DNA of 64,000 bases from Cellulomonas wangleii (lineage in GTDB: Bacteria; Actinomycetota; Actinomycetes; Actinomycetales; Cellulomonadaceae). A program made the position numbers and the translations under genes. The DNA lies in contig NZ_CP074405.1 in NCBI RefSeq assembly GCF_018388445.1, positions 1,364,001 to 1,428,000 of the forward strand, given 5' to 3'. This document shows, piece by piece, positions 49,940 to 59,435 of this stretch (position 1 is its first letter; every line of letters starts with the position of its first letter). The notes below the pieces were generated by a model, which did not search any database, was not told the origin of the DNA, and saw nothing but the letters and a program-made list of their open reading frames with translations.

Positions 49940-51345
49940 CCGGTCCCGGGGCGGGTGCGTCGCGCACCGGGCCGCGCGGGCCGCGCCGTCGCGCCCTGTC
50001 GCTGCGGGCGCGCCTGACGCTCGTCGCCACGCTCGCCGTCGCGGTGGTCCTGGTCGCCGGCGCCCTGGCGCTCTCGGCAGCCCTGGGCACCGCGCGCACC
50101 GCCGCGCTCGACGACGTCGTCCGCGAGCGCTCGCAGACGCTCGCCGCGCTCGTCGCGGACGACCGTGTGCCGGACGCGCTGCCCGTCCGGCAGCCCGGAG
50201 AGGTGGCGCAGCTGCTCGACGCGTCGGGGCGTGTGCTGGCGACGTCCGCGACCGCCTCCCGCACCCTGCCGGTGGTCGACCCCGCGACCCTCGCCGCCTG
50301 GCGCGAGCGCGCGGGCGACGACGTGCTCGTGGTGGGCACGGACGCCGGTGCCTACGACGAGGTCGCCCGCGCGGCGGTGCGGGCGGTGACCTGGCGGGGC
50401 GAGCCCGCCACGCTCGTCACCACCGTCCCGGCGACCGACGTCCAGGGCGTGCTGCGCGCCCTGCGGGTCGCGCTGCTGCTGGTGGTGCCGGTGCTGACCG
50501 TGGGGTTCGCGGTGGTGCTGTGGACCGTGCTGGGACGCGCCCTGGCCCCCGTCGAGCAGCTGCGCGCCGCGGCCGACCGGGTCGCGCTCGCGGGCGGGCC
50601 CGGAGCCCTGCCCGTCCCACCCGTCGACGACGAGCTCGCGGCGCTCGCGCGCACCCTGAACTCGATGCTCGACCGGCTCGAGGTCGCCGCCGCCCGTCAG
50701 CGCACCTTCGTCGCGGACGCGGCGCACGAGCTGCGCTCGCCGGTCGCGGCGGCGCGGGCGGCGGTCGAGGTCGCCGCCGCGCACCCCGGTGCGTACCCCG
50801 TCGACGACCTCGTCGCGGACCTGACCCCGCAGGTCGCCCGGATGCAGACGCTCGTGGACGACCTGCTGGTGCTGGCGCGCGTGGGTGCGTCGGACGCCCC
50901 GCGCGAGCCGGTCGACCTGGCGGCCGTGGCGGCGGACGTCGCGGCGGGCCTCGCGACCGCGGCCCGGGAGCGGGACGTCCGGGTGGACGTGCACGGGGCG
51001 GGCACCGCGACCGCCACCGTCGAGGGGGCCACCCGCGTGCTGCGCAACCTCGTCGCGAACGCCGTGCGGCACGCCCGCAGCCGGGTCACCGTGACGGTCG
51101 CGCCCGGCCCCGGCGTCGTCCGTGTCCTGGTCGACGACGACGGCACGGGCATCGCGCCGGCCGACCGCGAGCGGGTGTTCGAGCGGTTCGTGCGGCTCGA
51201 CGAGGCGCGTGAGCGTGACGCCGGTGGTGCGGGCCTCGGCCTGGCGATCGCCCGCGAGGTGGCGCGCGACCTGGGCGGCGACGTGCGGGTGGCGGACGCC
51301 CCGGGGGCGGGCACGCGGACGGTCCTGGAGCTCCCGGCGGGCTGA
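49936..51345 (+). CDS. Sensor histidine kinase
   Basis: 469-residue membrane kinase. Two helices (LTLVATLAVAVVLVAGALAL and VALLLVVPVLTVGFAVVLW) flank an extracytoplasmic sensor of about 130 residues. HAMP (LAPVEQLRAAADRVA), HisKA with the phospho-His in FVADAAHELRSPVAAARA, and the ATPase with NLVANAVRHA, VDDDGTGIAPADRERVFERF and GGAGLGLAIAREV follow. It is the partner of the regulator just upstream. Confidence 0.95.
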   Translation: MTGPGAGASRTGPRGPRRRALSLRARLTLVATLAVAVVLVAGALALSAALGTARTAALDDVVRERSQTLAALVADDRVPDALPVRQPGEVAQLLDASGRVLATSATASRTLPVVDPATLAAWRERAGDDVLVVGTDAGAYDEVARAAVRAVTWRGEPATLVTTVPATDVQGVLRALRVALLLVVPVLTVGFAVVLWTVLGRALAPVEQLRAAADRVALAGGPGALPVPPVDDELAALARTLNSMLDRLEVAAARQRTFVADAAHELRSPVAAARAAVEVAAAHPGAYPVDDLVADLTPQVARMQTLVDDLLVLARVGASDAPREPVDLAAVAADVAAGLATAARERDVRVDVHGAGTATATVEGATRVLRNLVANAVRHARSRVTVTVAPGPGVVRVLVDDDGTGIAPADRERVFERFVRLDEARERDAGGAGLGLAIAREVARDLGGDVRVADAPGAGTRTVLELPAG

Positions 51346-51436
51346 CGCCGGGTGCCGCCCTGACCTGCGCGGGTGGTCGGCGCGTGCGACGATCCCGGGG
51401 CGCGCCCGCACCGGGCGTCGTACGACGGGAGGACGC

Positions 51437-52240
51437 ATGCCGCTGACGGTCGGCCGGGCCCACGCACCCACGGCGACGACGTGCCGGGTCGACAGGATGC
51501 GGATCGACGGGCTCGCGCTGCGCACCCGCACGCTGCGCGACGCGATGGTGGACGAGCTGCCGGAGCGGGACCGGCTCGACGTCGTGCTCGTGCACGGGCT
51601 GGGGGCCTCGTCGGCGACGTTCGACCCGCTCGCGCGGCGGCTCGCACGCGCCGGGACCGTGCACCTGCTCGACCTGCCGGGCTTCGGGCGCGTCCCGCGC
51701 CCCCGCACCGACGTCGGTGTGGCGGACCTGGCCCGGCTCGTCACGCGCTGGGCCGGGCGCACCGGGATCGAGGGCGCCACCTGGGTCGGGCACTCCATGG
51801 GCGCGCAGGTCGTGGTCGAGGCGGTCGCCACGACGCCCGCCGTCGCGTCCCACGCGGTGCTCGTCGGCCCCACCGTCGACGACGACGCCCCCACCGCCAC
51901 CGAGCAGATGCTGCGTCTGGTGGCCGGCAACGTCTTCGAGCCGGTGCGGGCGCAGGCGCTGCTGGCGCGTACCTACGCCGAGTGCGGACCCCGCTGGTAC
52001 CTCGCGGTGCTGCGGCACATGCTGCAGCACCCCGTCGCCGAGCGGCTCCGGCAGGTCGACGCGCCCGTGCTCGTCGTGCGGGGCGAGCACGACAGGGTCG
52101 CACCGCCCGGGTGGACGGCTCGGCTCGCGTCCGCGGCGCCGCGCGGCACGCACGTGACGGTCCCCGGGGCGTCGCACGCCGCGATGTACCCCCGCGCCGA
52201 CGAGGTCGCGGACCTCGTGCTGGAGCACGTCGCGCGATGA
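51437..52240 (+). CDS. Alpha/beta-hydrolase
   Basis: 267-residue alpha/beta-hydrolase. The oxyanion motif is VVLVHGLGASSATF, the nucleophile GHSMGAQ, the acid in VVRGEHDRVAPP and the His in GASHAAMYPRAD. GGGAGG precedes the ATG. It overlaps a second hydrolase by ATGA; tandem esterases of this kind have no assigned role. Confidence 0.9.
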   Translation: MPLTVGRAHAPTATTCRVDRMRIDGLALRTRTLRDAMVDELPERDRLDVVLVHGLGASSATFDPLARRLARAGTVHLLDLPGFGRVPRPRTDVGVADLARLVTRWAGRTGIEGATWVGHSMGAQVVVEAVATTPAVASHAVLVGPTVDDDAPTATEQMLRLVAGNVFEPVRAQALLARTYAECGPRWYLAVLRHMLQHPVAERLRQVDAPVLVVRGEHDRVAPPGWTARLASAAPRGTHVTVPGASHAAMYPRADEVADLVLEHVAR

Positions 52241-53019
52241 CGGACGGGCCGGCTGCGAGGACGGTGCCGGTGCGACCGGCCCGGCTGCGGGCGGCCGGGC
52301 GGGCGGCCGCGGAGGTGTGGCACCGGCTGCGCCAGGGGGTGGCCTGGGTCCGGGACTACGCGTGGATCGTCCGCGCGCAGGCGCGGGCGGTGCTCGCCGC
52401 ACCGCTGCCGGACTCCCTGGCGGCGGGCGACCGCACGCCCGTCCTGCTGCTGCCCGGGATCTACGAGACGTGGCCGGTGATGACGTCGCTGGCGCGGGCC
52501 CTGCACGCCGCGGGGCACCCCGTGCACACGGTCCCGGCGCTCGGGCTCAACCTGCGGCCGCTGGGGGCCTCGATGCCGCTCGTGGTGGAGCGGCTGGAGG
52601 CCCTGGGGCTCACTCGCGTCGTGCTGGTGGCGCACTCCAAGGGCGGGCTGATCGGCAAGATGGTGCTCGCCGACGAGCACGCCGGCCCGCGGGTCGCGGG
52701 GCTGGTGGCCGTCAACACCCCGTTCGCCGGCTCGGTGTACGCGCGGTGGTTCCCGGTGCGTCCGGTGCGGGCGCTGTCGCCCCTCGACGTGCACCTGCTC
52801 GCCCTGGCCCGGGACGTCGCGGCGCACGCGCGGATCTGGTCGATCTTCGCGCGGTTCGACCCGCACGTCCCCGGCGGCAGCGAGCTCGCGGGCGCGGTCA
52901 ACGTCCGCCTGCCGCTCGACGGGCACTTCCGCCCGCTCGGCGACCCTCTCCTGCACGCCGCGGTGCTGGACGCGGTCACGCACCTCGCCGACGGTGCCGG
53001 GCCCTCGCCCGGTCCCTGA
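52237..53019 (+). CDS. Esterase/lipase-like alpha/beta-hydrolase
   Basis: 260-residue protein of the lipase/PGAP1-like hydrolase group. RTPVLLLPGIYETWPVM begins the fold, the nucleophile motif is VAHSKGGLIGKM, and DGHFRPLGDP is near the catalytic His. About 60 basic residues precede the domain. The substrate is unknown. It converges on the DHA2 transporter gene. Confidence 0.88.
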   Translation: MTDGPAARTVPVRPARLRAAGRAAAEVWHRLRQGVAWVRDYAWIVRAQARAVLAAPLPDSLAAGDRTPVLLLPGIYETWPVMTSLARALHAAGHPVHTVPALGLNLRPLGASMPLVVERLEALGLTRVVLVAHSKGGLIGKMVLADEHAGPRVAGLVAVNTPFAGSVYARWFPVRPVRALSPLDVHLLALARDVAAHARIWSIFARFDPHVPGGSELAGAVNVRLPLDGHFRPLGDPLLHAAVLDAVTHLADGAGPSPGP

Positions 53020-53035
53020 CCGGGCGGCGCCCGGT
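53019..53035. terminator. Short hairpin between convergent genes
   Basis: ACCGGGC (53019-53025) and GCCCGGT (53029-53035) form a perfect 7-bp stem with a 3-base loop at the very end of the hydrolase gene, opposite the end of the transporter gene. Confidence 0.45.
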
Positions 53036-53062
53036 GCGTGCGCCGCGGGGTGCCGGCGGGTG

Positions 53063-54589
53063 TCAGTGGTGGCCGGCGACGGCGGCACCGGCCGGTGCCG
53101 AGCGCACGGCGAGCGCACCCGCGATCGCGGGCAGCGTCAGCACGGCGCCCACGAGGAACGCCGCGTGCACACCCTCCGCGGTCGCGACGAGCGCGGACGC
53201 GCCGTCGGCCGCCCGGTCCGCCGCCACCGCCGACAGGACCGTGACGAACACGGCGGTGCCGGCCGCGCCCGCGACCTGCTGCACGGTGCCGATGATCGCG
53301 CTGCCGTGGGAGTAGCGGTCGGCGCTGACGGCCCCGAGCGCCGACGTGAACAGCGGCGTGAACACCAGCGCCAGCCCTGCGGACATCGTCAGGTGCGCCG
53401 CGACCAGGAGCCAGGGCTGCGTCTGCTCGCCGAGCAGCAGCGCCATGCCCCACGTGGCCGTGCTGACCAGCACGGTGCCCGGCAGCAGCAGGGGACGCGC
53501 GCCGACCCGGTCGTACGCGCGCCCGACCAGCGGGGCGAGCAGCCCCATGAGGAGCCCGCCGGGCAGCAGCATGAGCCCGGTGCGCAGGGTGTCGAGGCCG
53601 AGCACGTCCTGCGCGTAGATGGGCAGCATGATGATGACGCCGAACAGGGCCATCATCATGATCGCCATCAGCCCGACCGACACGGCGAACGTCCGGGAGC
53701 GGAACACCCGCAGGTCCAGCAGGGCGTCGTCCGTGCGCTGCAGCCGCAGCTGGCGTGCGACGAAGAGGGTGAGCCCCGCGGCCCCGGCGACCAGCGCGGC
53801 CGCGGTGGCGGGCTGCAGCCCGCCGGCGACGACCTCGCCGACCCGTGACATGCCCAGCACCAGGCCGCCGAACGCGACGGCCGACAGGACCACGGAGACC
53901 ACGTCGACCCGTGCGTGCCGCGGCTGCGTGACGTCCGGCAGCCGCAGCGCGCCCAGGGCCAGCGCGGCCAGCGCGACGGGCAGCACCAGACCGAACATCC
54001 ACCGCCAGTCCAGCACCGACAGGATCAGGCCGGAGAGGGTCGGGCCCACGGCGGGGGCGACGGAGATGACGATCGAGATGTTGCCCATCGTGCGCCCGCG
54101 GGAGGCCGGCGGGGTCACGGTCATGACGGTCGTCATGAGCAGCGGCAGCATCACCGCGGTGCCGGTGGCCTGCACGACGCGCCCCACGAGCAGCATCTCG
54201 AACCCGGGGGAGAGCGCGCACACCAGCGTGCCGAGCGAGAACAGGCCCATCGCCGTGAGGAACGCGCCCCGGGTCGTGGTGCGCTGCAGGAAGAACCCGG
54301 TCACGGGGATGACCACGGCCATCGTCAGCAGGAACCCGGTCGTCAGCCACTGCGCGGTGCCCGCGGTGATCGCGAGGTCGTCCATGAGCCGCGGCAGCGC
54401 GACGCCCATGATCGTCTCGTTGAGGATGACGACGAACGTCGAGACCAGCAGCAGCGCGACCGCGAGCCGGTCGCGGGGTGACATCGCGACCGGGACGCCG
54501 TCGGGGCCCGTGGGTGCGGCGGTCGCCGGCTGCGTGGCCGCGGTGGGCCCCGTGGGCGGCGCGACGGGCGGAGCGGTCCTGTCGGTCAC
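53063..54589 (-). CDS. DHA2-family (14-helix) MFS drug transporter
   Basis: 508-residue major-facilitator protein with about 14 helices. LLVSTFVVILNETIMGVALPRLMDDL (helix 1), QWLTTGFLLTMAVVIPVTGFF (helix 2), RVVQATGTAVMLPLLMTTV and ASRGRTMGNISIVISVAPAVGPTLSGLIL are typical of EmrB/QacA-type proton-coupled multidrug exporters. GTG 54589 was chosen in place of an upstream ATG because the first helix is preceded by a normal-length polar N-terminus. No regulator is adjacent. Confidence 0.93.
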   Translation of the reverse strand: MTDRTAPPVAPPTGPTAATQPATAAPTGPDGVPVAMSPRDRLAVALLLVSTFVVILNETIMGVALPRLMDDLAITAGTAQWLTTGFLLTMAVVIPVTGFFLQRTTTRGAFLTAMGLFSLGTLVCALSPGFEMLLVGRVVQATGTAVMLPLLMTTVMTVTPPASRGRTMGNISIVISVAPAVGPTLSGLILSVLDWRWMFGLVLPVALAALALGALRLPDVTQPRHARVDVVSVVLSAVAFGGLVLGMSRVGEVVAGGLQPATAAALVAGAAGLTLFVARQLRLQRTDDALLDLRVFRSRTFAVSVGLMAIMMMALFGVIIMLPIYAQDVLGLDTLRTGLMLLPGGLLMGLLAPLVGRAYDRVGARPLLLPGTVLVSTATWGMALLLGEQTQPWLLVAAHLTMSAGLALVFTPLFTSALGAVSADRYSHGSAIIGTVQQVAGAAGTAVFVTVLSAVAADRAADGASALVATAEGVHAAFLVGAVLTLPAIAGALAVRSAPAGAAVAGHH

Positions 54590-54757
54590 GAGGTCGCCTG
54601 TCGGTTCGGGCCGGTGCGGTGCGCGGCGGTGGACGGACGGCCGCCGGGCGCAGCAGCCGTGCCCGAGCAGTCTCCGGTGCCAACCGCGCACCGGTCGACG
54701 ACATTCCGGGACAGACCTACCGACCGTGGACGCGGCGCGAAGTCGTCGGGCGTCCCG

Positions 54758-55492
54758 TCAGCCCGTGACGAGCGCCGCGTCCAGCAGGCCGAGCACCACG
54801 ACCGCGGACCGCTCGGCCGCGTCGTCGACGTGCGCGTCGAAGTCGACCCCGGCGATCGGCCCGCACAGGTCGGAGATGCCGCGGACGGACAGGAACGGCA
54901 CCCCGGCGAGGTGCGCCGTGTGCGCGAGGGCCGTGGACTCCATGTCGCAGGCCAGCGCGTCGGGGAAGGCGTGGCGCAGCGGGACCACGCGCTCGGCGTC
55001 CACGAAGACGTCGCTCGACAGGATGGTGCCGGTGCGGACCGTCAGGCCGTCCGTGGCGACACCGGCTGCCGCGGCGTGCAGGCCCGGGTCGGCGTCGAAG
55101 CGTGCCGGCATGCCGGGCACCTGCCCCAGCGCGTACCCGAACACGCGGGCGTCGGCAGCCCCGTACACGGTCGTGGCACCGACGACGACGTCGCCGACGC
55201 GCACGTCGAGCCCCATGCCCCCGGCCGAGCCGGCGCTGAGCACGACGCGCGCCCCCGACCCGTGCAGCGCGAGCGTCGCGGCCGAGGCGGCGTTGACCAG
55301 GCCGATGCCGCAGGTCACGAGCATCACCCGCGGACCGCCGAGGTCCAGCACGCGGCGCCGCGCGCCCGCGACCTCCACCTCGTCGCCCACGGCGGTCGCA
55401 CGCTCGAGGAAGGGGGAGGCCTCCACCCCCATCGCGGTCACGACGACCGCGTCGACGAGCACGCCGGGCGCGGCCGAGAGCCCGTCGCTCAC
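54758..55492 (-). CDS. 5'-methylthioadenosine/S-adenosylhomocysteine nucleosidase
   Basis: 244-residue MTAN that splits S-adenosylhomocysteine into adenine and S-ribosylhomocysteine, the substrate of Lux[16 protein letters not shown] opens the fold, [12 protein letters not shown] and [10 protein letters not shown] contact the ligand, and [31 protein letters not shown] holds the catalytic Glu and Asp. The GTG at 55492 overlaps the luxS stop (GTGA), so the two enzymes of the pathway are coupled. Confidence 0.93.
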   Translation of the reverse strand: MSDGLSAAPGVLVDAVVVTAMGVEASPFLERATAVGDEVEVAGARRRVLDLGGPRVMLVTCGIGLVNAASAATLALHGSGARVVLSAGSAGGMGLDVRVGDVVVGATTVYGAADARVFGYALGQVPGMPARFDADPGLHAAAAGVATDGLTVRTGTILSSDVFVDAERVVPLRHAFPDALACDMESTALAHTAHLAGVPFLSVRGISDLCGPIAGVDFDAHVDDAAERSAVVVLGLLDAALVTG

Positions 55493-55956
55493 GCGGTCAC
55501 CGTGCTCCACGCGTCGCGCTGCGCGAGGAACGCGCGGGCCACGTCCTGCGCACCGGTCAGCGTGTGGTGCGCGCCCCAGCCGCACTGCACCTCGTTGGCC
55601 GCGGGGACCTCGGTCGCGTGCAGGACGTCCTCGAGGGTCGCGGCGACCAGGTCCTGCACCTCCTGGTCCGTCCAGCGGCCCTCGAGCATCAGGTAGAAGC
55701 CCGTCTGGCAGCCCATGGGGGAGAAGTCCAGGACCCGGTCCGAGTGGTTGCGCGAGTGCTCGGCGAACAGGTGCTCGAGGGAGTGCACGGCGTCCATCTC
55801 GAGGTGCGCCACGTTGGGCTGCGTGAACCGCACGTCGAACTTGGACAGGACGTCCCCGTGGGGGAGCTCCTTGAGGTCCGCGAGCCGGATGTACGGCGCG
55901 GCGACGGTGCGGTGGTCCAGGTTGAACGACTCGACGTTCATGCGCGGTGTGTCCAC
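55489..55956 (-). CDS. luxS: S-ribosylhomocysteine lyase LuxS (AI-2 synthase)
   Basis: 155-residue LuxS. The metal site is His58, His62 (HSLEH) and Cys125 (QCGWG); the catalytic residues are Glu61 and Cys83 ([13 protein letters not shown]). It converts S-ribosylhomocysteine to homocysteine and the AI-2 precursor DPD. GTG 55956 follows CACACT and six bases, a leaderless layout. The luxS-MTAN unit completes SAH recycling; no Lsr-type AI-2 uptake genes lie in the window. Confidence 0.97.
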   Translation of the reverse strand: MDTPRMNVESFNLDHRTVAAPYIRLADLKELPHGDVLSKFDVRFTQPNVAHLEMDAVHSLEHLFAEHSRNHSDRVLDFSPMGCQTGFYLMLEGRWTDQEVQDLVAATLEDVLHATEVPAANEVQCGWGAHHTLTGAQDVARAFLAQRDAWSTVTA

Positions 55957-56015
55957 GCCACCAGTGTGCGGTACCGCGGGCCCGTCCGGGCGTCGCGTCC
56001 GCGGAGCGGGAGCGC

Positions 56016-56900
56016 TCAGCGCGAGCGCAGCTCGACGAGCACCCGGGGGAGCTCGGCCAGCAGCTCGCTCGCCAGGTACCCGTGCGGCCCGACGGACGCG
56101 GCCAGCCGGTCACCGGCGACGCCGTGCGCGGCGACCCCGAAGCACGCGGCCTGCGCGGGCGGCGCCCCTCGCGCGAGCAGCCCGCCCACGGCGCCGGCCA
56201 GGACGTCGCCGCTGCCGGACGTGCCCAGGCCCGAGTAGCCCGTCGACGAGCGCCAGCGGCGGCCGCGGGGCTCGGCGACGACCCCCGCGCACGCCACGAC
56301 GACGTCGTACGCGTCCGCGAGGCGGGCGGCGACCGGCACGTCGGCGTCGTCGCGACCCTCGTCGGTCGTGTCCGCGTCCTGTCCGAGCAGCCGCCCGGCC
56401 TCGGTCGTGTTGGGCGTCAGGACGGTCCGCCCGCGCAGCGCCCCGTGCAGGTCCCGCGCGTCGCGCAGCACGCCGAGGGCGAACGCGTCCAGCACCAGGG
56501 ACGTCGTGGCAGGGGCCGCGGCGACCACCGCGCGCAGCAGCGCGAGGGTCCCGTCCGGCTCGTCGAGGCCCGGCCCGACGACGACGACGTCGGCGCGCTG
56601 CAGCTCGCCGTCGAGCTCGTCACCCGGGCCGGTGACCGACCCGGTGCGTCCCTCGGGCAGCCCCACGACCCCGGCCTCCGGGACCGCCACGGCCAGCGGC
56701 CCGGCCACGGAGGCCGCGACGCCCAGCGACAGCCGCCCGGCGCCGACCCGCAGCGCGGCCACGCCGGCGAGCAGCACCGCGCCGGGCGTGGCGCGCGCGC
56801 CGCCGAGCACGAGCACGCCGCCGCGCGCGTCCTTGCCGCCCGTCGGCTCGGGCAGGGGGTGCTCCCGCAGCAGCGCGGGGGTCAGCACGAGGTCATCCAC
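56016..56900 (-). CDS. nnrD: ADP-dependent (S)-NAD(P)H-hydrate dehydratase
   Basis: 294-residue YjeF-C/NnrD enzyme that repairs hydrated NAD(P)H. The fold is ribokinase-like: [52 protein letters not shown], and [20 protein letters not shown]. The N-terminal epimerase domain (NnrE), fused in many bacteria, is absent, so the epimerase would be encoded elsewhere. It overlaps the histidine-phosphatase gene by 8 bases. Confidence 0.93.
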   Translation of the reverse strand: MDDLVLTPALLREHPLPEPTGGKDARGGVLVLGGARATPGAVLLAGVAALRVGAGRLSLGVAASVAGPLAVAVPEAGVVGLPEGRTGSVTGPGDELDGELQRADVVVVGPGLDEPDGTLALLRAVVAAAPATTSLVLDAFALGVLRDARDLHGALRGRTVLTPNTTEAGRLLGQDADTTDEGRDDADVPVAARLADAYDVVVACAGVVAEPRGRRWRSSTGYSGLGTSGSGDVLAGAVGGLLARGAPPAQAACFGVAAHGVAGDRLAASVGPHGYLASELLAELPRVLVELRSR

Positions 56901-57636
56901 CGGTGTCCGCCGTCCCTTCGTGCTCCGTGATCGGGGCGTCCAGCTCCGCGAGGTGCTCGACCTCGTCGAACGCCGTCAGCAGCCAGGCGTCGTCGGCCCG
57001 GTCCAGGCGCGTCAGCGACGCGTTGCGCACGCTGCGCTCCCGGATGATCGTCATCAGCTCGTCCTCGGTCAGCTCCTCCAGGACGTACCGCAGGAGCATG
57101 ACGACCGCGTCGTGCACCACGACGAGGACCCGCCGCCCGGCGTCGCGCGGCTGCAGGTCCCCGAGGGCGGACCGCACGCGCAACGCGACGTCCGCCCAGG
57201 ACTCGCCGCCGGGCGGGCGGTGGTACATCTTGCCGAGGTGGTGCCGACGCTCGGCCTCCAGCGGGTGCAGCTCCTGCACGCCGCGCCACGTGAGGCGGTC
57301 GAGCACGCCCAGCTCACGGTCGCGCAGCCGCTCGTCGAGCCGGACCGGGAGGTCGAGTCCCGCCACCTCCATCGCCAGCTCCGCGGTCTGCCGGGCGCGC
57401 ACGTACGGCGAGCACCACACCACGTCGGGCCGCTCGTCGGCCGGCAGGTCCGCGAGCCACGTCCCGAGTGCCCGCGCCTGCTCGCGCCCCCGCTCGGACA
57501 GCGGGGTGTCCGCGTCGCGCGTCGCCACGTCGACCCGCAGCGCGCGCTCGCGCTCGGCCCGCGTGGCCGCGATGTTGCCGACGCTCTCGCCGTGGCGCAC
57601 CAGCACCAGGCACGTGGGCACCGCGAGCGGCGTCAC
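56893..57636 (-). CDS. Histidine phosphatase (phosphoglycerate mutase-like) family protein
   Basis: 247-residue enzyme of the branch-1 histidine-phosphatase superfamily. The phospho-His motif is LVLVRHGESVGNIAA and the second catalytic His is in RRVLVVVHDAVVMLL. LDERLRDRELGVLDRLTW adds family residues. The substrate is unknown. GTG 57636 overlaps the stop of the small upstream membrane protein (GTGA), and the 3' end overlaps nnrD, making a three-gene unit. Confidence 0.92.
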   Translation of the reverse strand: MTPLAVPTCLVLVRHGESVGNIAATRAERERALRVDVATRDADTPLSERGREQARALGTWLADLPADERPDVVWCSPYVRARQTAELAMEVAGLDLPVRLDERLRDRELGVLDRLTWRGVQELHPLEAERRHHLGKMYHRPPGGESWADVALRVRSALGDLQPRDAGRRVLVVVHDAVVMLLRYVLEELTEDELMTIIRERSVRNASLTRLDRADDAWLLTAFDEVEHLAELDAPITEHEGTADTGG

Positions 57637-57872
57637 CGGCCGTCGCGCTCCTCGATCGCGGGCAGGATCGTCGTCGGGATCGCGAAGGCCAGACCGAACG
57701 CGAGGATGCCCGCCGTCACGAGCCACGGCCCGGTGGTCGCGTCGCCGTCGAACCCGAAGGCGAGGAGCGCGAACGACCCGACGAACAGCAGGAGGCACAG
57801 CAGCCCGGTCGCCGCGCGCGACGGGTCCTCCGGGGGTGCGTCGGTCGGGCGGGCGGTGTCGTCGTGCGGCAT
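57633..57872 (-). CDS. Small two-helix membrane protein
   Basis: 79-residue protein with a polar N-terminus and two helices (TGLLCLLLFVGSFALLAFGF and LVTAGILAFGLAFAIPTTIL). GCAGGAGGAG precedes the ATG at 57872. It is unknown in function and coupled to the phosphatase gene. Confidence 0.78.
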   Translation of the reverse strand: MPHDDTARPTDAPPEDPSRAATGLLCLLLFVGSFALLAFGFDGDATTGPWLVTAGILAFGLAFAIPTTILPAIEERDGR

Positions 57873-57950
57873 GGCTCCTCCTGCGGTCGGACGCGGTGAA
57901 CGGCCAGTATCCCCGGCCTGCCGCACCGCGGCACGTCCGGCCACGGCACG

Positions 57951-58877
57951 TCAGCGCATCGGCAGCGCGCGCGGCCCGCGGGGCCCGTACGCCGGCATCC
58001 GTCCCAGGTGGGCGAGCTGCAGCAGGACCAGGACGCGCTGGCGGTGCCCCTGCCACGGAGCCAGCAGGTGCAGCATCCCCGCGTCGTCGACCCGCCGCCC
58101 GGTGAGGGCCCAGCCGACCAGGTGGGGCAGGTGGGCGTCGCCCACGGGCACGGCGTCGGGGTCGCCGAGCGCGCGGGACGTCACCTCCGCCGTCGTCCAC
58201 GGGCCGATGCCGGGCACGGTCCGCAGGCGCCGCGCGAGCTCGGGCGGGTCGAGGTCGGCCCGCATCGCGTGCGCGACGGCGGCGGCCCGGCGCACGGTGT
58301 CGGAGCGCTGCGCGTCGACACCGGCGCGGCGCCACTCCCACACCGGCAGCGTCCGCCACACGGCAGGCGGCGGCGCCACCCGCAGGCCGGCAGGCGCTGG
58401 ACCGGGCGCCGGCGACCCGTGCCGCGCGACGAGCCGGCGCCACGAGGCCTGCGCGTCGACCCCGACGACGCGCTGCTCCAGCACGGCCGTCACGACGGTC
58501 GACCACACGTCGCCGCTGCGGGCGAGCCGGACGCCGGCGTGCGTGCGGTGGGCGCGCGCGACCACCGGGTGCAGCCCGGCCGCGAACCCCGTCGGGTCGT
58601 CGAGCAGCCCGAGCAGGGCAGGAGCCTCGGTGAGCACGGCGGACGCGCCCGGTCCCCAGGCGTCGGCCCGCACGCCACCGGGCACGGGGCACAGCCGCAG
58701 GGTGGCCGCCCCCGGGCCGCGGCGCGTCGCGTGCCACACGGCGCCCGGTGTCGTCGCCCACGTCGGGTCGCCCGGTCCGCGCCGCAGCCGGCCGACCGTG
58801 CGGCGCACGTCGAGGCCCGGTGGGCAGGCCACGACGACGTGGGTGTCGCCCGTCGCGAGGCCCGGGCCCGTGGTCAC
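57951..58877 (-). CDS. AlkA-like DNA-3-methyladenine glycosylase (HhH-GPD)
   Basis: 308-residue base-excision glycosylase. The helix-hairpin-helix is LRTVPGIGPWTTAEVTSRAL and the catalytic Asp lies in DAVPVGDAHLPHLVGWAL. The N-terminal part holds the AlkA-type domain. It would remove alkylated purines. GTG 58877 is preceded by CATCCT and six bases, a leaderless layout that helps fix the start. Confidence 0.9.
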   Translation of the reverse strand: MTTGPGLATGDTHVVVACPPGLDVRRTVGRLRRGPGDPTWATTPGAVWHATRRGPGAATLRLCPVPGGVRADAWGPGASAVLTEAPALLGLLDDPTGFAAGLHPVVARAHRTHAGVRLARSGDVWSTVVTAVLEQRVVGVDAQASWRRLVARHGSPAPGPAPAGLRVAPPPAVWRTLPVWEWRRAGVDAQRSDTVRRAAAVAHAMRADLDPPELARRLRTVPGIGPWTTAEVTSRALGDPDAVPVGDAHLPHLVGWALTGRRVDDAGMLHLLAPWQGHRQRVLVLLQLAHLGRMPAYGPRGPRALPMR

Positions 58878-59046
58878 GTCCCCAGGATGCACCCGGACGC
58901 ACAGCACCCGACGCACCGCACCCGGACGCGGTCCGGCTACCGCCTGCGTGGTCACGGCCGCGTCCGCCACCGCCTGCGACCCGCCGGTCGCAGGGCCACT
59001 CCCGCTACGGGTGCCGGATGTCCGTGGCGTGGGGCACACTCGCCCG

Positions 59047-59388
59047 ATGAACGGGCGGCCGGGGTCGGAGGGGCGCCTCGACGTGCACGCCGAGGGCCCC
59101 GTGCTGCGGGTCGTGCTGACGGGGGCCGTCGACCTGGTGGTGCGGGAGCGTGACGCGCCGGCGCTGTGGCGGGCGCTGGACGCGCCCGGGGTCTGCGACG
59201 TGCAGGTCGACGCCTCCGGCGTGACGTTCCTCGACTCCACGGGGCTGTCCGTCCTGGTGCGCCTCGCGCGCGACGCGGCCGAGCGCGGCCTGCCCCTGCG
59301 GATGGCCGCGGTCAGCCCGCGCGTCGCCGACCTGCTGGAGCAGACCGGGGTCGGCGACTGGATGGCGACCCTCGCCGACGTGCACTGA
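59047..59388 (+). CDS. STAS-domain anti-sigma factor antagonist
   Basis: 113-residue STAS protein. VVLTGAVDLVVRERDAPALWRAL and VDASGVTFLDSTGLSVLVRLARDA are the family motifs, and the phosphorylatable Ser is in DSTGLS. It would bind an anti-sigma kinase in a partner-switching pathway. No kinase or sigma gene is adjacent. CACACT and six bases precede the ATG (leaderless). Confidence 0.9.
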   Translation: MNGRPGSEGRLDVHAEGPVLRVVLTGAVDLVVRERDAPALWRALDAPGVCDVQVDASGVTFLDSTGLSVLVRLARDAAERGLPLRMAAVSPRVADLLEQTGVGDWMATLADVH

Positions 59389-59435
59389 GCGCGCGCTCCC
59401 CGCCGACGGCTCGGTGCCGGCTCAGTGCCGACGGC

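Noticed and set aside
56000-56016. Second CebR/CelR box (GGGAGCGCTC) at the nnrD end
   Set aside because: Only one half matches and it lies at the 3' end of a gene, not at a promoter.
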